Origin: Mycolicibacter longobardus
GTDB lineage: Bacteria > Actinomycetota > Actinomycetes > Mycobacteriales > Mycobacteriaceae
NCBI RefSeq assembly: GCF_002102265.1
Contig: NZ_LQPG01000022.1
Span: forward strand, 1 to 64,000
DNA length: 64,000 nucleotides
Reading direction: 5' to 3'
Shown here: positions 42,589 to 56,337 of the stretch, one piece after another
How positions within the stretch are numbered: position 1 is the stretch's first letter
How the letters are laid out: the number at the start of each line of letters is the position of its first letter
Program-made: the position numbers and the translations under genes
Notes under the pieces: model-generated
Database searches by the model: none
What the model was told of the DNA's origin: nothing
The model's input: only the letters and a program-made list of their open reading frames with translations

Positions 42589-43482
42589 TTAACGGATCGC
42601 GCCGACGATCTCGCCGACCATCGCCCCCAACTGCGAGGACCACGAGCCCCAGCCGTTGTCCCCGGCCGAGAAGTCGAAATGCCCGTTCTTGCCGCGCACC
42701 TGGCGGTACTGCATGTTGAAGTACCGCCCGCTGCCGGTCGCCTCGGACGGGTCGCCGATCATCGCGGCCGGGTTGGAGGCGCCGCCCATCGGGTTGTAGA
42801 TCCACACCCGGGTGTTGTTCTGCGCCAGCAGGGTGGCGTGCACGGTCGGGTCGTGCCACTTCCAGCGGCCCAGCTGGGGCGCGCCCCACATGCCGTACGG
42901 GTCCACCCCGCCGAAGTTCTCCAGGCCGGCGCTGATGACACCGCTCTCGGTGGTGTTGGACGGGCCGAGGAAGCCCGACATCGAGCCGGCGAAGCCGAAC
43001 CGGTCCGGGTGGAAGGTGGCCAGCGCCAGCGCCCCGTAGCCGCCCTGGGCGGCACCGACCACGGCGTGACCGCCCGGCGCCAGGCCCCGGTTGGCGGCCA
43101 GCCAGTCCGGCAGCTCGGACGACAGGAAGGTGTCCCACTGCTTGCTGCCGTCCTGCTCCCAGTTGGTGTACATGCTGTAGGCCCCACCGGCCGGCGCCAC
43201 CACCGAGACGCCCTTGCCGGCCAAGGTGTTCATGGCGTTGCCCGCGGTCACCCAGTTGCTCACGTCGGGGTGGGCGTCGAAGGCGTCCAGCAGGTACACG
43301 GCGTGCGGTCCCTGGTTGAGGAACGCCACCGGGATGTCACGGCCCATCGACGGCGACGGCACCATCAGGTTCTCGAACTGTGCCGCGTGCGCGGTGGAGG
43401 CGACCGTCGTGCCACCACTCCACATCCCCAGCATCAGCACGGCCACGCATAGCGTCCGCAGCAGCTTCGACAGTCCGCTCAT
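42589..43482 (-). CDS. fbpD: MPT51/FbpD, non-catalytic Antigen 85 relative
   Basis: This 297-residue secreted protein has a signal peptide ending around AHAAQFENL and the alpha/beta-hydrolase fold of the mycolyltransferases. The position of the catalytic serine reads VVGAAQGGYGALAL instead of the VGLSM motif of Antigen 85, so it should lack mycolyltransferase activity, as known for MPT51. Binding to fibronectin or sugars has been reported for the family. I chose ATG 43482 with GAGGTGG just upstream; the open frame continues to 43629 without a better start. It follows fbpA on the same strand, 167 bases apart. Confidence 0.93.
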   Translation of the reverse strand: MSGLSKLLRTLCVAVLMLGMWSGGTTVASTAHAAQFENLMVPSPSMGRDIPVAFLNQGPHAVYLLDAFDAHPDVSNWVTAGNAMNTLAGKGVSVVAPAGGAYSMYTNWEQDGSKQWDTFLSSELPDWLAANRGLAPGGHAVVGAAQGGYGALALATFHPDRFGFAGSMSGFLGPSNTTESGVISAGLENFGGVDPYGMWGAPQLGRWKWHDPTVHATLLAQNNTRVWIYNPMGGASNPAAMIGDPSEATGSGRYFNMQYRQVRGKNGHFDFSAGDNGWGSWSSQLGAMVGEIVGAIR

Positions 43483-43649
43483 ATCCACCTCGCTCGTCGG
43501 CACAGATTTGTGGTGATCCCACCCGCTGGTCGCGCGCCCCGACCACGCAAGGTAGTCAATCACACAGCGCTCGCGGGCAGGGCAGGAAATGACCGACGGC
43601 GGCGACCCTGAGGTCGCCGCCGTCGGCATAGCGTTTCTACGCCGGGCTA

Positions 43650-44702
<1,053 letters not shown>

Positions 44703-44916
44703 TCAGTGCCGGTGTAGTCAATCACAAGACGTCCGGCATCGAGAAGCTCGGGGTTCTGTCGCCCAGCCTGCGAACCCGCCCGTCACCGGATTTTGGGACA
44801 CTCGCCGCGCTGCGCTCACGCCCGCATTCCAGCCGGTGAGACCCGACGCGGCCGGTAGCTGCGGCGGCCGGGGCATGACGTCCGTCACATTTTTCTTCCC
44901 AGTCGAGCCAAAGCCG

Positions 44917-46836
44917 TCACGGGACGTCTGGCGGCATACCCGTGTAGGGCGGGCGGGTCGGCTCGGGCACGGCCAGCCCGCAGCGGATCAGCTCGTCGCG
45001 CGGAACCCGCTCGATCCGGTACCGGGTGAACTTCGGCGAGTGCAGCACGTTGGACAGGAACCGTCGCGGGCCCATCGGAGCGCGCACCGAGCCCAGCACC
45101 GCCGCGGTGTCGGGGCAGCGCAAGGCGGCCTCGGCCTGGGCGATCCAGTCCTGGTCCAGATAGCCCGGGATCAGCGGGTACCACTTGACCCACGGGCCGT
45201 CGGCCACCACGAAGTCCCGGAACAGGTCCTTGTCGTGGCCGATCCGGCCGTGCTGCAGCCGTTCCGTGTGCGCGGCGATCGGGTTGGCCAGCCCGATCTG
45301 GTCGAGCAGTCGGACGTCGAGGCCGGTGTTCATGCCCAGCATGCCCAGGTTGGTGAAGAAGACGGTATGGGGCCCCGGTGTGCCCGGAGCGGGATCGGTC
45401 GGGACGCCGATGCCCGGGGGCGGCGGCAGGATGACCGGGACCACGTCCCACTGGTCGTAGTTGCCCGACGGCAGCAGCAGCGCCCCGTCCGGGGTCGCCG
45501 CGATGGTGGTCAGCACGGCACGCATTCGCGGATAGCCGAGATAGTCCGCGGCGGTCAGCGGATGCGCGTTTCCGACCGCCTGTGAATAGAAGCGGCGCTC
45601 GTCGACGATCCCGGAGTAGGTCACGCGGGTGGCGTCGTCACCCATTCCGGGCGAGTTGGCTGCCCACAGCGCCCAGCCGGCCACCGCCAGCCACAGCAAC
45701 CCGACGGCGCCGCTGAGCGGATAGCCGGCCTCCCGGTGATAGCGCGCACCGTCGGGCAGCAGCACCGGAATGACCGCCACCGGGGCCAGCATGCAGAACA
45801 GCGGTGCCAGCAGCACCCGGCCGTGCATGAAGTCGCCGCCCTGGCGCACCCAGTAGGCCGCCTGCAGCAGTCCGCTGACCACAAAGAAACAGACCACCGC
45901 GCCCGGGCTCTGCACCAGCCGGGCCCAGGCGCCGACACCGTGCGGCACCGGACGGCGGGGCCGGTGACGGACCGCGGCGCCCACCCACAGCGCCGCGCCC
46001 AGCGCCGACAGCAGCACACCGGGCACCCACAGCGCGTAGGGGGCGTTGAAGTTCGCCAGGTAGATCATTCCCTGCGACCACTTGTCGCCGGCCGCGTCCT
46101 TGGCCAGCGCGGTCCCCGGTACCAGCAGGCCGTAGTAGCCCATCCGGAAGATCTGGTAGGCCACCGGCAGCGCGCCGCCGGCCACCAGGATCAGCGCCCG
46201 CGGCCGCCATTCCCGCGGCGCCGCGATCAGCAGCATGATCAGCGCGCCGCCACCGATCAGCGCCAGTTCGGGGCGGATCAGCACGCTGGCGCCGGCCACG
46301 AAAGCCAGGCACGCCGTGAAAAGGGCTCCGCGGGCCCGGGATCGCGGCATCCGCAGTGCCTGCGCCCAGCAGACCAGCATCCACCACAGCAGGCCCAGGT
46401 AGGCCAGCACCAGGCCGGCCTCCAGACCGGAGGTGGCGAAGTCCCGGGCGGGGGGCAGCGCGATGTAGACCAGCGCCCCGGCCGGCAGCAGCAGCGCCCG
46501 CCGGCCCTGCAGGCCCGGCGCGTAGAGCCGGGTGGCGCCCAGCATCAGCATCGCCACCCCGGCCAGACTGAGCACCAGCGCGAACACCAGCGCCACATAC
46601 TCCATGCGCACCGGCCCGCCCAGCCAGCTGCCGACGTACATCAAATAGGTCCACGCGGTGGAGGTGTTGGCCTCCACCCGTTCCCCGGCGTTGAACACCG
46701 GCCCGTTACCGGCCAGCAGGTTGCGCACGGTGCGCAGCACGATCAGGCCGTCGTCGGAGATCCAGCGCCGCCGCCACGCGCCGACACCGAACAGCAGCGT
46801 CACCGCCGCCACCCCGGCCCACGAACTCAGCCGCAC
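44917..46836 (-). CDS. aftB: Terminal beta-(1,2)-arabinofuranosyltransferase AftB
   Basis: This GT-C membrane enzyme of about 639 residues adds the terminal beta-1,2 arabinose that later carries mycolates. The catalytic loop RRWISDDGLIVLRTVRNLLAGNGPVFN is at the N-terminus, followed by multiple helices and a soluble C-terminal domain (NYDQWDVVPV, NTGLDVRLLDQIGLANPI). I chose GTG 46836 because it aligns with the M. tuberculosis start and leaves an 85-base gap to ubiA, close to the spacing there. A GTG at 46944 would overlap ubiA. No good ribosome-binding site is visible. Confidence 0.92.
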   Translation of the reverse strand: MRLSSWAGVAAVTLLFGVGAWRRRWISDDGLIVLRTVRNLLAGNGPVFNAGERVEANTSTAWTYLMYVGSWLGGPVRMEYVALVFALVLSLAGVAMLMLGATRLYAPGLQGRRALLLPAGALVYIALPPARDFATSGLEAGLVLAYLGLLWWMLVCWAQALRMPRSRARGALFTACLAFVAGASVLIRPELALIGGGALIMLLIAAPREWRPRALILVAGGALPVAYQIFRMGYYGLLVPGTALAKDAAGDKWSQGMIYLANFNAPYALWVPGVLLSALGAALWVGAAVRHRPRRPVPHGVGAWARLVQSPGAVVCFFVVSGLLQAAYWVRQGGDFMHGRVLLAPLFCMLAPVAVIPVLLPDGARYHREAGYPLSGAVGLLWLAVAGWALWAANSPGMGDDATRVTYSGIVDERRFYSQAVGNAHPLTAADYLGYPRMRAVLTTIAATPDGALLLPSGNYDQWDVVPVILPPPPGIGVPTDPAPGTPGPHTVFFTNLGMLGMNTGLDVRLLDQIGLANPIAAHTERLQHGRIGHDKDLFRDFVVADGPWVKWYPLIPGYLDQDWIAQAEAALRCPDTAAVLGSVRAPMGPRRFLSNVLHSPKFTRYRIERVPRDELIRCGLAVPEPTRPPYTGMPPDVP

Positions 46837-46921
46837 CGAGGGGCTGTAGGCGACCGCGGGCCAGCCCAGCGGCCGGACCCGACGGTCCGGCGCTCTGCCG
46901 ATCCCGGCCCCCCAGGCCGAG

Positions 46922-47845
46922 CTAGCCGAAGGCGACGGCCGCACCGATGGTTCCGATCCAGGCCAGTGCCATCAGCTGCAGCACCCGGTCACGCCGCAGG
47001 ATGTCCTCGGCTTCACCGGCCATCCCGCCGTCCACGTCGACCGCGTAACGCAGCACTCCGATGACGATCGGGATGATCGTCACCGCGAACCACGAACCCG
47101 ATCCGCTGTCGCGCTCGAACGCGTACAGGCTGTAGCAGACCACCGCCGCAGTCGCCGACATCGTCCAGACGAACCGCAGGTAGGTGCTGGTGTAGTTCTC
47201 CAGCGATCTGCGGATCTTGGCGCCGGTCTGCTCGGCGATCTGGAGTTCGGCGTAGCGCTTGCCGGCCGCCATGAACAGTGATCCGAACGCCATGACCAGC
47301 AGGAACCACTGCGACAGCGGGATGCTGGCGGCCACCCCGCCGGCGATAGCCCGGATCAGGAAGCCCGACGAAACGATGCAGATGTCCAGCACCGCTTGAT
47401 GTTTGAGGCCGAAACAGTAAGCCAGCTGAATGGCGAGGTAGATCGCCATCACCAGAGCCAGATTCGGGGTCAGCCACCAGGAGATGCCCAGCGACGCCGC
47501 CGACAGCAGCGCCGCCAGGGCGTAGGCGAACCCCACCGGCACCACTCCGGCGGCGATCGGCCGGAACCGTTTGGTGGGGTGAGCCCGGTCGGCTTCCACA
47601 TCCTGGGCATCGTTGACCAGGTACACCGCCGATGCGGCCAGGCAGAACACCACGAAGGCGATCAGCGACTTGCGCGCCAGGTCGGCGTAGTCATAGTGGA
47701 CGCCGCCGCCGAGTGCGGCCAGCGGCGCCGCCAGCACCAGCACGTTCTTCACCCACTGGCGGGGCCGAATCGCCTTGACGATTCCAGCCAGCAGGTTCGC
47801 CGGCGGGCCGATCTCCTGCGTTCGATCGTGCGTTTCTGCGCTCAT
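46922..47845 (-). CDS. ubiA: Decaprenylphosphoryl-5-phosphoribose synthase UbiA (DPPR synthase)
   Basis: This 307-residue UbiA-superfamily membrane enzyme joins decaprenyl phosphate to phosphoribosyl pyrophosphate, the first committed step to the arabinose donor. The first Asp-rich motif is N78-D79-x2-D82-x3-D86 (VNDAQDVEADRAHPTKRFRP), and the second lies in YAVDVDGGMAGEAED. About nine helices are predicted. The ATG overlaps the stop of the phosphatase gene (ATGA), so the two are translated together. Its product feeds, after dephosphorylation, into DprE1, encoded 32 kb away in the window. Confidence 0.95.
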   Translation of the reverse strand: MSAETHDRTQEIGPPANLLAGIVKAIRPRQWVKNVLVLAAPLAALGGGVHYDYADLARKSLIAFVVFCLAASAVYLVNDAQDVEADRAHPTKRFRPIAAGVVPVGFAYALAALLSAASLGISWWLTPNLALVMAIYLAIQLAYCFGLKHQAVLDICIVSSGFLIRAIAGGVAASIPLSQWFLLVMAFGSLFMAAGKRYAELQIAEQTGAKIRRSLENYTSTYLRFVWTMSATAAVVCYSLYAFERDSGSGSWFAVTIIPIVIGVLRYAVDVDGGMAGEAEDILRRDRVLQLMALAWIGTIGAAVAFG

Positions 47846-48407
47846 GCCGAGTCTCCAGAGTTGTCCAGGCGGGTCGCGGCCGCGGCGACGACGGCTCCGA
47901 CCAGCACGCCGGCGGCGACATCGCTGGGATAGTGCACGCCGAGCACCATGCGCGACAGCGCCATCGGCGGCACCAGGACCGCCGGCAGCGCCCGTGCCGG
48001 AAGCCCGGCCGCCCGGCCCAGCAGGATGGCCGCCGCCGCGGTGGAGGTGGCGTGCGCCGAGGGGAAGCTCAGTGCGCTCGGAGTGCCGACGTTGATCGCG
48101 ATCGCCGGGTGGTGCGGGCGTTTCCGGCGCACGATGCGCTTGATGACGACCGCGGCGGCGTGCGCGGCCAGGGTGCCGGCGCCGGCCACCAGCCAAGACC
48201 GGCGCCGCTGGGGCTGGGCCAGCGCGCCCAGCGCCGCCACCGCCAGCCAACCCAGGCTGTGTTCGCCGAAGTGCGACAGGGCCCGCGCGGCCGGCAGCAC
48301 GCCGGGCCGGCCGGTGAATGCCGACTGCACGGCGACCAGCACGGCGTCCTCGCCGTGCGGAGGTACCGCGTCGGGGTCGATGCGGTCTTGGGCGCCGCTG
48401 AATTCGG

Positions 48408-48411
<4 letters not shown>
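47842..48411 (-). CDS. PAP2-family membrane phosphatase (Rv3807c-like)
   Basis: This 189-residue membrane protein has the three PAP2 phosphatase motifs: KRIVRRKRPHHP, SFPSAHATS (Ala replacing the usual Gly of PSGH) and SRMVLGVHYPSDV. Its place directly before ubiA supports dephosphorylation of decaprenylphosphoryl-5-phosphoribose to the DprE1 substrate, the role proposed for Rv3807c. ATG 48411 overlaps the glfT2 stop, and its own stop overlaps the ubiA start, so it is locked into the operon. The upstream open frame beyond 48411 is antisense or overlapping noise. Confidence 0.9.
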
Positions 48412-51866
<3,455 letters not shown>

Positions 51867-52757
51867 GTGCCGAACCGACGTCGACGCAGGCTCTCGACCA
51901 CTATGAGCGCAGTCGCCGCCCTAGCGGTCGCGAGTCCGTTTGCAGTCATTGCCGTGTCCGAGCTGACGGCCCACAACAGCGCCCCGCAGCACCGCGAGTT
52001 CGTCGCCGCCGCCTCGGTGGCCGACCTGCCCGGTGAGCTGATCAGCGCGCTGACCCAGGGCCTTTCCCAGTTCGGGGTGAACCTTCCCCCGATGCCGGGC
52101 AGCCTCGGCGGCACGGGCACCATGCCCGGGGCGTACCCCGCCACGCCCGGGACGTACCCCGGCCTGACCTCGCCGGGCCTCACCCCCGGCCTGACCTCGC
52201 CGGAGCTGTCCCCGGGGCTGACCTCGCCGGGGTTGACCTCGCCGGGGCTCACCGACCCGTCGCTGACCACGCCGTCACTGTCCACGCCTCCGCTGGGCAC
52301 GCCGGGGGTGTCGACCACGTCGGGCCTGACCTCGCCGGGGCTGACCACGCCGTCGCTGGGCACACCGGGACTGACGACACCCGGACTGACCACGCCGGGT
52401 CTGACCGACTCGTCGCTGACCAATCCGTCGCTGACCAGCCCGGGATTGACCAGCCCCGGATTGACCAGCCCGGACACCGGCCTGCTCGGGTCCGACGGTC
52501 TGCCGATCACCTCTCCGGTGGGCCTGGACCCCGGCCTTGACGGCACCTACCCGATCCTCGGCGACCCCTCGCTGGGTATGCCGGAGAGCGGCGGTAGCGG
52601 CGGGGTCGTCAGCGACCTGATGAGCGCCGCCAACCAACTCGGCGCCGGGCAGGCCATCGACCTGCTCAAGGGTGTGGTGATCCCGTCCATCGCGCAGGCC
52701 GCGCAGGGTGCCGGGCCGGCCGTCGCCGCGGCCCCGCCGCCGGTGCCGGCCCCGTAA
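51867..52757 (+). CDS. erp: Exported repetitive protein Erp
   Basis: This 296-residue surface-exposed protein is needed for virulence and envelope integrity in pathogenic mycobacteria. It has a signal peptide (RRRRRLSTTMSAVAALAVASPFAVIAV), a conserved N-terminal domain to about residue 95, a central run of PGLTS-like pentapeptides (about residues 98-202, with PSLTT, LGTPG and PGLTT variants), and a C-terminal domain ending in a Pro/Ala tail. The GTG start has GAGGAG 6 bases upstream. The central repeat is variable between species and useful for typing. Confidence 0.95.
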   Translation: MPNRRRRRLSTTMSAVAALAVASPFAVIAVSELTAHNSAPQHREFVAAASVADLPGELISALTQGLSQFGVNLPPMPGSLGGTGTMPGAYPATPGTYPGLTSPGLTPGLTSPELSPGLTSPGLTSPGLTDPSLTTPSLSTPPLGTPGVSTTSGLTSPGLTTPSLGTPGLTTPGLTTPGLTDSSLTNPSLTSPGLTSPGLTSPDTGLLGSDGLPITSPVGLDPGLDGTYPILGDPSLGMPESGGSGGVVSDLMSAANQLGAGQAIDLLKGVVIPSIAQAAQGAGPAVAAAPPPVPAP

Positions 52758-52793
52758 CAAGATCTAGTAACAGCACAACGGAGCTTGTTGCCC

Positions 52794-52851
52794 AACGGCA
52801 CCGCAGAGTCAGCCCGCACCCGGCGGGCACCAGGGACTCTGCGGTGCCGTT
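52794..52851. terminator. Strong nested hairpin downstream of erp
   Basis: Arms of 17 bp (52794-52810 and 52835-52851) are perfectly complementary, reading AACGGCACCGCAGAGTC. An inner hairpin (GCCCGC-ACCCG-GCGGGC) fills the loop. It begins 37 bases after the erp stop and suits a factor-independent terminator lacking a T-run, as is common in mycobacteria. The CGCAGAGTC/GACTCTGCG core also occurs in the dispersed hairpins at 42523 and 54653, but there it is oriented inside-out. Confidence 0.55.
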
Positions 52852-52922
52852 AACAATGCGCCTGCACCAGTAGTCGCGTGTCGCATCACCAACAACACAT
52901 GACACATACGTAACATCAGCAC

Positions 52923-54626
52923 GTGCCAACTCGTCGTCGTCCCCCGCCGACGATCAAGCTGACGGCTACCGTCGCGACGGTGCTGATCCTGCCGTGGGCA
53001 CTGGACTCCGGGTCGGGATTCAGATCGGCTGACGCTCCCCCCAGCGCCGCTGCGACCAAACTGAACCAGCAGCCGCTACCGGATCTGGAGCCGGGTGTCA
53101 CCATCCGCGAGATCACCCAGGACGAGCCGTTCACCATGGTCGCGCTCACCGGCGCGGACCTGACCGGCACCTCGGCACGGATCCGCGCCAAGCGCGCCGA
53201 TGGGACGTGGGGTCCGTGGTACGCCACCGCGCACGAGGTCAAGCAGGAGGCGCCGGGACCCCGGCCCGCGGATGCGCCCGCTCCCGGACCGGACGGCACC
53301 GAACCGGTGTTCGTCGGCCGGACCACGGCCGTGCAGATCGCGGTGACCCGCACCGATCCCAAGGCCCCTGTGGCAAAGGGCAAACCCAAGTCCAAAGGAT
53401 CGGCCAAACCGGAGCCGAACCCGAAGAAGGCCCCACCCAAGCCCGACCTCGGCTATGTGCCGGCCACCGCGGCGCAACCCTTCGCCCAGAACGTCTCCGC
53501 GGTGCTGATCACGCCCCCGAAAGCTCCGGTCGACGCACAGTGGTCGCCGCCGAACGCGGTGCTGGCCCCGGGCCAACCGCCCAACATCATCCCGCGCAGC
53601 CGCTGGGGCGCCGGCGCCTACGGCCGGTGCGGCAAACCCGTGGAGAGCGGCCCGGTGCACGCCGCGGTGGTGCACCACACCGCGGGCTCCAACGACTACT
53701 CCCCCGAGGATTCCGCGGACATCATCCGCGCCATCTACGCCTACCACACCCGCACCCTGGGCTGGTGCGACATCGGCTACAACGCGCTGGTGGACAAGTA
53801 CGGCCAGGTCTTCGAGGGCCGGGCCGGCGGCGTCACCAAGGGCATCATGGGCAGCCACGCCGGCGGATTCAACAGCCACACCTGGGGGGTGTCGATGATC
53901 GGCACCTTCGACGACGCGCCTCCACCGCCGGTTCAGCTCGAGACCGTCGGCCGGTTGCTGGGCTGGCGGTTGGGGCTGGACCGCACCGACCCGCGCGGCA
54001 TCGCCCAGCTGACCTCCGCCGGCGGCTCTTTCACACACTTCCCGCGCGGCGCTGCGCTGACGCTGCCCTCGATCATCGGCCACCGCGACGTCGACGAGAC
54101 CGAGTGCCCCGGCGACCAGGGATACGTGGCGCTCAACGAGATCCGGGAGATCGCCGCCCGGTTCGGCGAACCACCCGGCCCCGAAGACCTCGCCCGGTCG
54201 ATGGAGGGCGGTGCCATCCACACCCGCTGGCTGGAGCTCGGCGGCGCGGAGGGCGTGCTGGGGGCGCCGACCTCTCCGGAGGCGGTCGCCGAGGGACTTG
54301 CGCGCTACGCCACCTTCGAGCACGGCGCGGTGTACTGGTCCCCGGACACCGGAGCGCAGCCGATCACCGGGGCGATCTACGACGCCTGGGCGTCGCTGGG
54401 CTACGAGCGCGGCATGCTCGGACTGCCCACCAGCGCCGAGCTGGCCGAGCCCGAATGGGTGGGCCAGAACTTCCAGCACGGCACCCTGAACTACAACCGG
54501 GCCAGCGCCACCGTCTTCCGGGTCGTCGACGGCCGCGCCGAAGCGCTGCCCCCGCCGCCGCCGGACGGCCCGCCGGTGCAATTGGAGCGCTTCTCGCGGG
54601 TGGTCGATCCGTTCGCGGTCGGTTAG
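52923..54626 (+). CDS. Secreted PGRP/N-acetylmuramoyl-L-alanine amidase with LGFP repeats (Rv3811-like)
   Basis: This 567-residue exported protein has an N-terminal signal-like segment (IKLTATVATVLILPWAL), a beta-rich region to about residue 130 and a Pro/Lys linker. An amidase_2/PGRP domain spans about residues 220-420, with zinc-ligand candidates in AAVVHHTAGSN and IGHRDVDETECPG. It ends with LGFP-type repeats (WLELGGAEGVLGAPTS, WASLGYERGMLGLPTS) that tether proteins to the wall. It should cleave peptidoglycan stem peptides. The GTG has a TAACAT box 6 bases upstream (52911-52916) and no ribosome-binding site, pointing to leaderless expression. M. tuberculosis has PE_PGRS62 next; it is absent here. 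Confidence 0.9.
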   Translation: MPTRRRPPPTIKLTATVATVLILPWALDSGSGFRSADAPPSAAATKLNQQPLPDLEPGVTIREITQDEPFTMVALTGADLTGTSARIRAKRADGTWGPWYATAHEVKQEAPGPRPADAPAPGPDGTEPVFVGRTTAVQIAVTRTDPKAPVAKGKPKSKGSAKPEPNPKKAPPKPDLGYVPATAAQPFAQNVSAVLITPPKAPVDAQWSPPNAVLAPGQPPNIIPRSRWGAGAYGRCGKPVESGPVHAAVVHHTAGSNDYSPEDSADIIRAIYAYHTRTLGWCDIGYNALVDKYGQVFEGRAGGVTKGIMGSHAGGFNSHTWGVSMIGTFDDAPPPPVQLETVGRLLGWRLGLDRTDPRGIAQLTSAGGSFTHFPRGAALTLPSIIGHRDVDETECPGDQGYVALNEIREIAARFGEPPGPEDLARSMEGGAIHTRWLELGGAEGVLGAPTSPEAVAEGLARYATFEHGAVYWSPDTGAQPITGAIYDAWASLGYERGMLGLPTSAELAEPEWVGQNFQHGTLNYNRASATVFRVVDGRAEALPPPPPDGPPVQLERFSRVVDPFAVG

Positions 54627-54652
54627 CGCCCATTGCGCAGTCGCCTAGCCCA

Positions 54653-54711
54653 TTGACTCTGCGCGCAGGGCGGGAAAGTTCGAGTGACCCCCGCCGTCAG
54701 CGCAGAGTCAA
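54653..54711. repeat. Dispersed hairpin repeat between convergent genes
   Basis: This is the second copy of the 59-bp element seen at 42523-42581, in opposite orientation. Arms are 54653-54673 and 54691-54711 (TTGACTCTGCGC at the left end, GCGCAGAGTCAA at the right), and the loop again contains GAAAGTTCGAGT. It sits 26 bases past the amidase stop, and its right arm contains the TGA stop of the convergent HAD gene (54708-54710). It may act as a two-way terminator. Confidence 0.75.
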
Positions 54712-55541
54712 CGCAGAAAAATCCGCTCCAGCACCCGCGCCAGGCCGTCGTCGGTGTTGGGTGCGGTGATCTCCGCGGCGGCGGCCAGCACCTCGGGGTG
54801 CGCGTTGCCCATCGCCACGCCGTGCCCGGCACGCACCAGCATCGGCAGGTCATTGGGCATATCCCCGAACGCCACCACCTCTTCGACGCCGATCCCCAAC
54901 GGCGCGATCACCTCCTCGAGACCGCTGGCCTTGGTGATGCCCGCGGGCACCACCTCGATGAGTCCGTTGTTGGTGGAATAGGTCATCTCCGCGGCGGTTC
55001 CGATGTGGGGCGTCAACTGCGCGGCCATGTCGGCGCTGGTCGCCCCCGCCTTGCGGATCAACAGCTTGATCGCCGGCTGGGACAGCAGGTCGGCCAGGGA
55101 GACCTCGGTGTTGTCCGGGTTGAGCCAGGCGTGCTCGTAGCCCGGTGAGCTGACGAACTGGGGGGTGGCCGCGTCGTGTGCGCTCTCGCCGATGCGCTCG
55201 ACCGCCAGACCCGCGCCCGGGATGACGCGGCCGACGACCTCGGCCAGCTTGACCAGGGTGTCGGCCGAGAGCGTGCGCGCCGAGATCACCCGGTCGGTGG
55301 CCGGGTCGTAGAGCACCGCCCCGTTGGCGCACACCGCCATGGGGGCGAACCCGAGCGCGTCGACCACGGGGCGAATCCAGCGTGGCGGGCGCCCGGTCGC
55401 CAAAACAAACCCGGAGCCAGCGTCAATGGCCGCATGCACCGCGGCCCGGGTCCGATCGGTGATGTTCTCGCTGTCGTCGAGCAGGGTGCCGTCGACATCG
55501 CTGGCGATCAGCGCGGGGATCCGGTGCTGCGGCAGTGCCAT
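54708..55541 (-). CDS. Cof-type HAD hydrolase (Rv3813c-like)
   Basis: This phosphatase of 277 residues belongs to the haloacid dehalogenase superfamily, IIB cap type. Motif I is ASDVDGTLLDD with the nucleophile and acid Asp pair, motif II is VLATGRPPRW, the motif III lysine is in PAIKLLIRK, and motif IV is VVAFGDMPNDLPML. Such enzymes act on sugar phosphates or related metabolites; the substrate is unknown. ATG 55541 shares a base with the TGA of the upstream acyltransferase, making it the last gene of a four-gene operon. TTG 55544 is less likely. Its stop codon lies in a dispersed repeat. Confidence 0.9.
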   Translation of the reverse strand: MALPQHRIPALIASDVDGTLLDDSENITDRTRAAVHAAIDAGSGFVLATGRPPRWIRPVVDALGFAPMAVCANGAVLYDPATDRVISARTLSADTLVKLAEVVGRVIPGAGLAVERIGESAHDAATPQFVSSPGYEHAWLNPDNTEVSLADLLSQPAIKLLIRKAGATSADMAAQLTPHIGTAAEMTYSTNNGLIEVVPAGITKASGLEEVIAPLGIGVEEVVAFGDMPNDLPMLVRAGHGVAMGNAHPEVLAAAAEITAPNTDDGLARVLERIFLR

Positions 55542-56335
55542 CAATGGGGGCTCCGCCCGGGCAGCACCCGCCGACGCCGGCCGCCGTCGGCCCGCTCCAG
55601 TCGTCTGCGATCGCGTTCGGCCAGCTCGGCTTCACGCAGTTGCTGCGCTTCGGCCGGGGTGGGTGCGCTGCCGCCGAGCCGGCGCGGCACCCAGTGCGCC
55701 CCGGCGGGGTGCGGATACTCCAGTTGCGCCTCCTCGAGCATCGCGGCCATGGTGTTGTGCAGCTCAGCGGTGGTCGCCTCGATGTCGGCGGATGCGGCCA
55801 TCGGTCGGCCGATCTTCGTCAGCACCGGAATATTGTTGCGCCACAGCTGCTTCGGGTGATCCTTTGTCCAGACCCGGTGGATACCCCAGACGATGACCGG
55901 GATGAGCGGGACCCCGGCGGTGTGGGCCATCCGCGCGGCACCGGTCTTGAAGTCCGTCAGCTCGAAGCTGCGGCTGATGGTGGCCTCCGGATGCAGCCCG
56001 ACCAGCTCACCGTCGGCCAGCCGCTGCACCGCCACATCGTAGGCACCGGCCCCCGCGGAGCGGTCGACCGGGATCAGCTTGATGTGCTTGATCACGTAGT
56101 TGACCACCGGTACCTCGGTCATCTCGACCTTGATCATGAACCGCAGCCGGCGCCGCCGTCGCAGCGCGGCGACCGATCCCGGATACCAGTCCAGGTAACC
56201 GGTGTGGTTGAAGGTCAGCACCGCCCCGCCGCGTTCCGGAATGTTCGCCAGGCCGTCGATGGTCACGTGCGGCCCGTTGAACTTCACCAGCCGCGGGACC
56301 ACGATCTCCAACGCTCGGAAAAAGGGTTCAGCCAT
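55541..56335 (-). CDS. PlsC-type acyltransferase, copy 1 (Rv3814c-like)
   Basis: This 264-residue 1-acylglycerol-phosphate acyltransferase-like protein has block I FNHTGYLDWYPG (the NHx4D catalytic pair) and block III LHPEATISRSFEL. The C-terminus is charged and Arg-rich (RRRRVLPGR). It is one of three tandem paralogues; here the lipid-facing segment after block I is most diverged (RRRRRLRFMIKVEM). It starts 2 bases after the stop of copy 2. Role in lysophospholipid or glycolipid acylation is inferred from the family. Confidence 0.9.
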   Translation of the reverse strand: MAEPFFRALEIVVPRLVKFNGPHVTIDGLANIPERGGAVLTFNHTGYLDWYPGSVAALRRRRRLRFMIKVEMTEVPVVNYVIKHIKLIPVDRSAGAGAYDVAVQRLADGELVGLHPEATISRSFELTDFKTGAARMAHTAGVPLIPVIVWGIHRVWTKDHPKQLWRNNIPVLTKIGRPMAASADIEATTAELHNTMAAMLEEAQLEYPHPAGAHWVPRRLGGSAPTPAEAQQLREAELAERDRRRLERADGGRRRRVLPGRSPH

Positions 56336-56337
56336 GC

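Noticed and set aside
42589..43482. Possible inactivation of fbpD by mutation of its catalytic serine.
   Set aside because: Loss of the serine (GAAQGG) is the normal state of MPT51 proteins, not a lesion.
46837..46944. Upstream extension of aftB to GTG 46944.
   Set aside because: It overlaps ubiA and does not align with the known AftB start.
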